Assembly: GCF_042657385.1 (NCBI RefSeq)
Contig: NZ_JBHSLA010000003.1
Span: 372,001 to 436,000, forward strand
DNA length: 64,000 nt
Reading direction: 5' to 3'
DNA from: Algorimicrobium hallyeonense
GTDB lineage: Bacteria; Bacteroidota; Bacteroidia; Flavobacteriales; Flavobacteriaceae
Shown: one piece after another, positions 63,669 to 64,000 of the stretch
Layout: every line of letters starts with the position of its first letter
Position numbering within the stretch: the stretch's first letter is position 1
Notes under the pieces: model-generated
What the model saw: the letters and a program-made list of their open reading frames with translations, nothing else
Databases searched by the model: none
What the model was told of the DNA's origin: nothing
Made by a program: the position numbers and the translations under genes

Positions 63669-64000
63669 CTACAAGTTACTTATTTTAATGATATACAAGT
63701 TGTTCAGTTCTAATATTTCTTCAAGATTAGCGCGTTTCATTCGTTTGCTTACGGCTTCTTGATTAATACCAATTAGTTGTGCAATTTCACTTTGAATCTT
63801 ATGGGGATTTTCAATTTGTGTTTTTATAATTTCGGCAGAATTTACGGTCCAATTATCCATGCTCATCAAGGCTAATTTAAAGTATAAATTTAGGTCTCTA
63901 TTTAAAATAGGATCCGGTGTTTTTAGCTTTAAATTAATCTTGTCCTTTTTTAGGTTTTCTAATGTTTCACCAGAAAATTGAAAGGCTTCTCCATTTGATT
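63669..64000 (-). CDS. SatD-family / regulator-like protein, C-terminal part (5' end outside window)
   Basis: The frame is open to the right edge, so this is the last 110 residues of a longer gene. The visible part reads SNGEAFQFSGETLENLKK, NRDLNLYFKLALMSMDNWT and a helix-turn-helix-like end (KIQSEIAQLIGINQEAVSKRM). This arrangement fits the SatD family, with a C-terminal DNA-binding helix set. It overlaps no other gene and lies one base before the DUF3307 gene. The apparent 66-residue ORF at 63669-63869 is only its tail, because it begins at an internal TTG. Confidence 0.82.
   Translation of the reverse strand, partial: SNGEAFQFSGETLENLKKDKINLKLKTPDPILNRDLNLYFKLALMSMDNWTVNSAEIIKTQIENPHKIQSEIAQLIGINQEAVSKRMKRANLEEILELNNLYIIKISNL

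Noticed and set aside
63669..63869. Independent 66-residue gene
   Set aside because: It starts at an internal TTG and the frame stays open to the window edge, so it is the tail of the SatD-like gene.
1..64000. CRISPR array, prophage, insertion sequence, tRNA or rRNA
   Set aside because: No direct repeats with regular spacing, no transposase or integrase reading frame, and no cloverleaf or rRNA sequence was seen in reading the whole window.

Overview
The window comes from an AT-rich genome of the family Flavobacteriaceae (Bacteroidota). Evidence: three secreted proteins end in type IX secretion (T9SS) sorting domains; promoters carry the Bacteroidota -7 element TAnnTTTG; ccoN and ccoO are fused; the gene complement is otherwise typical (DUF4199, DUF3307/SatD, CarB without its MGS domain, FadN-type beta-oxidation protein). 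I see no insertion sequence, prophage, CRISPR array, tRNA or rRNA. Coding density is high and no gene-free stretch exceeds 300 bases.

Region 1 (1-8433) is a nitrous-oxide-reduction and copper-acquisition block. It holds the 3' end of nosZ, a nos-cluster membrane protein, nosL, nosD, nosF, nosY and a small lipoprotein. A second transcription unit follows: a small cysteine protein, a methionine-rich lipoprotein with two YtkA-like modules, and a TonB-dependent receptor that keeps the CxxxM and HxM copper-site motifs of OprC/NosA.

Region 2 (8495-17895) is a complete cbb3 oxidase locus on the minus strand: ccoI alone, then ccoS, ccoNO, ccoQ, ccoP, ccoG, ccoH and a TauE/DsbD-like membrane protein. 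A divergent FNR-like regulator with several cysteines lies next to ccoI. FNR-type palindromes (RTGAY-N4-RTCAY) stand 32-33 bp upstream of the -7 boxes of the ccoS operon, ccoI and the copper-uptake unit. This links the two copper-dependent respiratory enzymes and their copper supply in one inferred low-oxygen regulon.

Region 3 (17962-26276) holds a large Asp-box beta-propeller protein, a VWA / MoxR-like ATPase pair, a PepSY membrane protein and an M1 peptidase. Region 4 (26367-34228) is a fatty-acid degradation operon (marR, fadN-like, thiolase, acyl-CoA dehydrogenase) next to a long-chain acyl-CoA ligase; a palindrome in front of marR is a likely operator. Region 5 (34349-49307) has purL, a secreted T9SS endonuclease I, an RsmB-like methyltransferase, an Asp-box lipoprotein, an ECF sigma / membrane protein / Spy-like protein operon, an MsbA-like ABC exporter, a phosphohexomutase, a GT2 glycosyltransferase and a DUF4199 protein.

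Region 6 (49593-64000) has rpmE2, a GlmU-like protein, a peptide-binding lipoprotein, a T9SS cargo protein, a YjdJ-like protein, an alpha/beta hydrolase - lytic transglycosylase - cardiolipin synthase operon, two minus-strand genes of unknown role, rpmH (too short for usual ORF cut-offs), carB, another T9SS cargo protein, and a DUF3307 / SatD pair cut by the window end.

The most promising unit is the putative copper-uptake operon 4938-8433 with its shared FNR-type control. All functions are read from sequence motifs and family knowledge; no search was run.
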